From an uncultured Bacteroidota bacterium (GTDB taxonomy: Bacteria; Bacteroidota; Bacteroidia; Chitinophagales; Chitinophagaceae), in assembly GCA_903929655.1 (NCBI GenBank), contig CAIYVS010000773.1:1-16040 (forward strand): 16,040 nucleotides of DNA, read 5' to 3'. A program made the translations under genes and the position numbers. Positions 15,800-16,040 of this stretch are shown here, piece after piece (position 1 is the first letter of the stretch; each line of letters starts with the position of its first letter). Under the pieces are notes generated by a model. The model saw nothing but the letters and a program-made list of their open reading frames with translations. It ran no database searches and was not told where the DNA came from.

Positions 15800-16040
15800 A
15801 ACTTAAATTGCAATTGTACCCGGATTGTTAATGTTGTAATCGCCTGTTTTAGCTTTCCAAATTAATAAATTATTCTAAATCATTTTAAAAAATCTTTTTA
15901 GAAAATTTCTAATCAGATATTAAAGTACCGAAATGCCGGAAAATATAAAAAATAAGTTTTCATAATTTTATTTATATTATTCCCCATAAACAGTTGTTGT
16001 GATTTTTCTAAAGAAAATAAAAACATTTTTTTCTTGAACA
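15800..16040. other. AT-rich intergenic region upstream of the giant gene
   Basis: No open frame of note, no RNA gene and no clear terminator is visible. The stretch is strongly AT-rich. It includes a perfect 15-bp palindrome TTAGAAAATTTCTAA at 15898-15912, which may be chance in such sequence or an additional regulator site far upstream of the giant gene. Confidence 0.5.

Noticed and set aside
15898..15912. 15-bp palindrome TTAGAAAATTTCTAA far upstream of the giant gene
   Set aside because: In such AT-rich sequence a palindrome of this composition can occur by chance, and no promoter or gene lies next to it.
1..16040. Defence, toxin-antitoxin, phage or transposon modules
   Set aside because: Every substantial gene has a housekeeping or surface-protein assignment; no nuclease, integrase, transposase or toxin-like small gene pair was seen.

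Overview
The window looks like a chromosomal segment of a Bacteroidota bacterium, probably Chitinophagales or Chitinophagaceae-like. The lineage is inferred from four things: a PorQ-type component of the type IX secretion system (T9SS), two proteins with C-terminal T9SS sorting domains, promoter-like sites of the TTTG / TAnnTTTG class, and genes without clear Shine-Dalgarno sequences. No tRNA, rRNA, CRISPR array, integrase or intact insertion sequence was seen.

Layout. Positions 1-583 hold no convincing gene. The left half (to about 310) is richer in G+C and palindromic, and the right half (357-520) carries nested inverted repeats just upstream of fabI. Two plus-strand genes follow: fabI (584-1426, fatty acid synthesis) and porQ (1582-2709, T9SS outer-membrane component), the latter with its own candidate promoter. 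They converge on a minus-strand run, read right to left: a PHP-type tyrosine phosphatase (6365-5586), a secreted M1 aminopeptidase with a T9SS tail (5536-3584) and a TerC-family membrane protein (3529-2738). The gaps are about 50 nt, but terC also has a good promoter that ends almost on its start codon.

From 6512 to 15724 (minus strand) one gene encodes a secreted protein of about 3070 residues. It has a signal peptide, a GEVED domain, fibronectin-III and Ig-like domains, a jelly-roll domain, two long beta-rich modules of about 660 residues each, eleven tandem Ig-like domains and a T9SS sorting domain. A clean intrinsic terminator (6461-6488) ends it. A candidate promoter whose -7 box lies inside a perfect dyad (15759-15779) starts it. 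The remaining 240 bases are AT-rich and apparently non-coding.

How it fits together. PorQ belongs to the machinery that exports and anchors proteins bearing the sorting domain seen on the aminopeptidase and the giant protein, so a secretion component and two likely clients lie within 15 kb. The giant protein is most plausibly a surface adhesin or matrix protein. I found no defence system or obviously novel enzymatic pathway. The most distinctive items are the giant mosaic protein, the dyad over its promoter, the alternative-pairing leader before fabI, and promoters that abut start codons.
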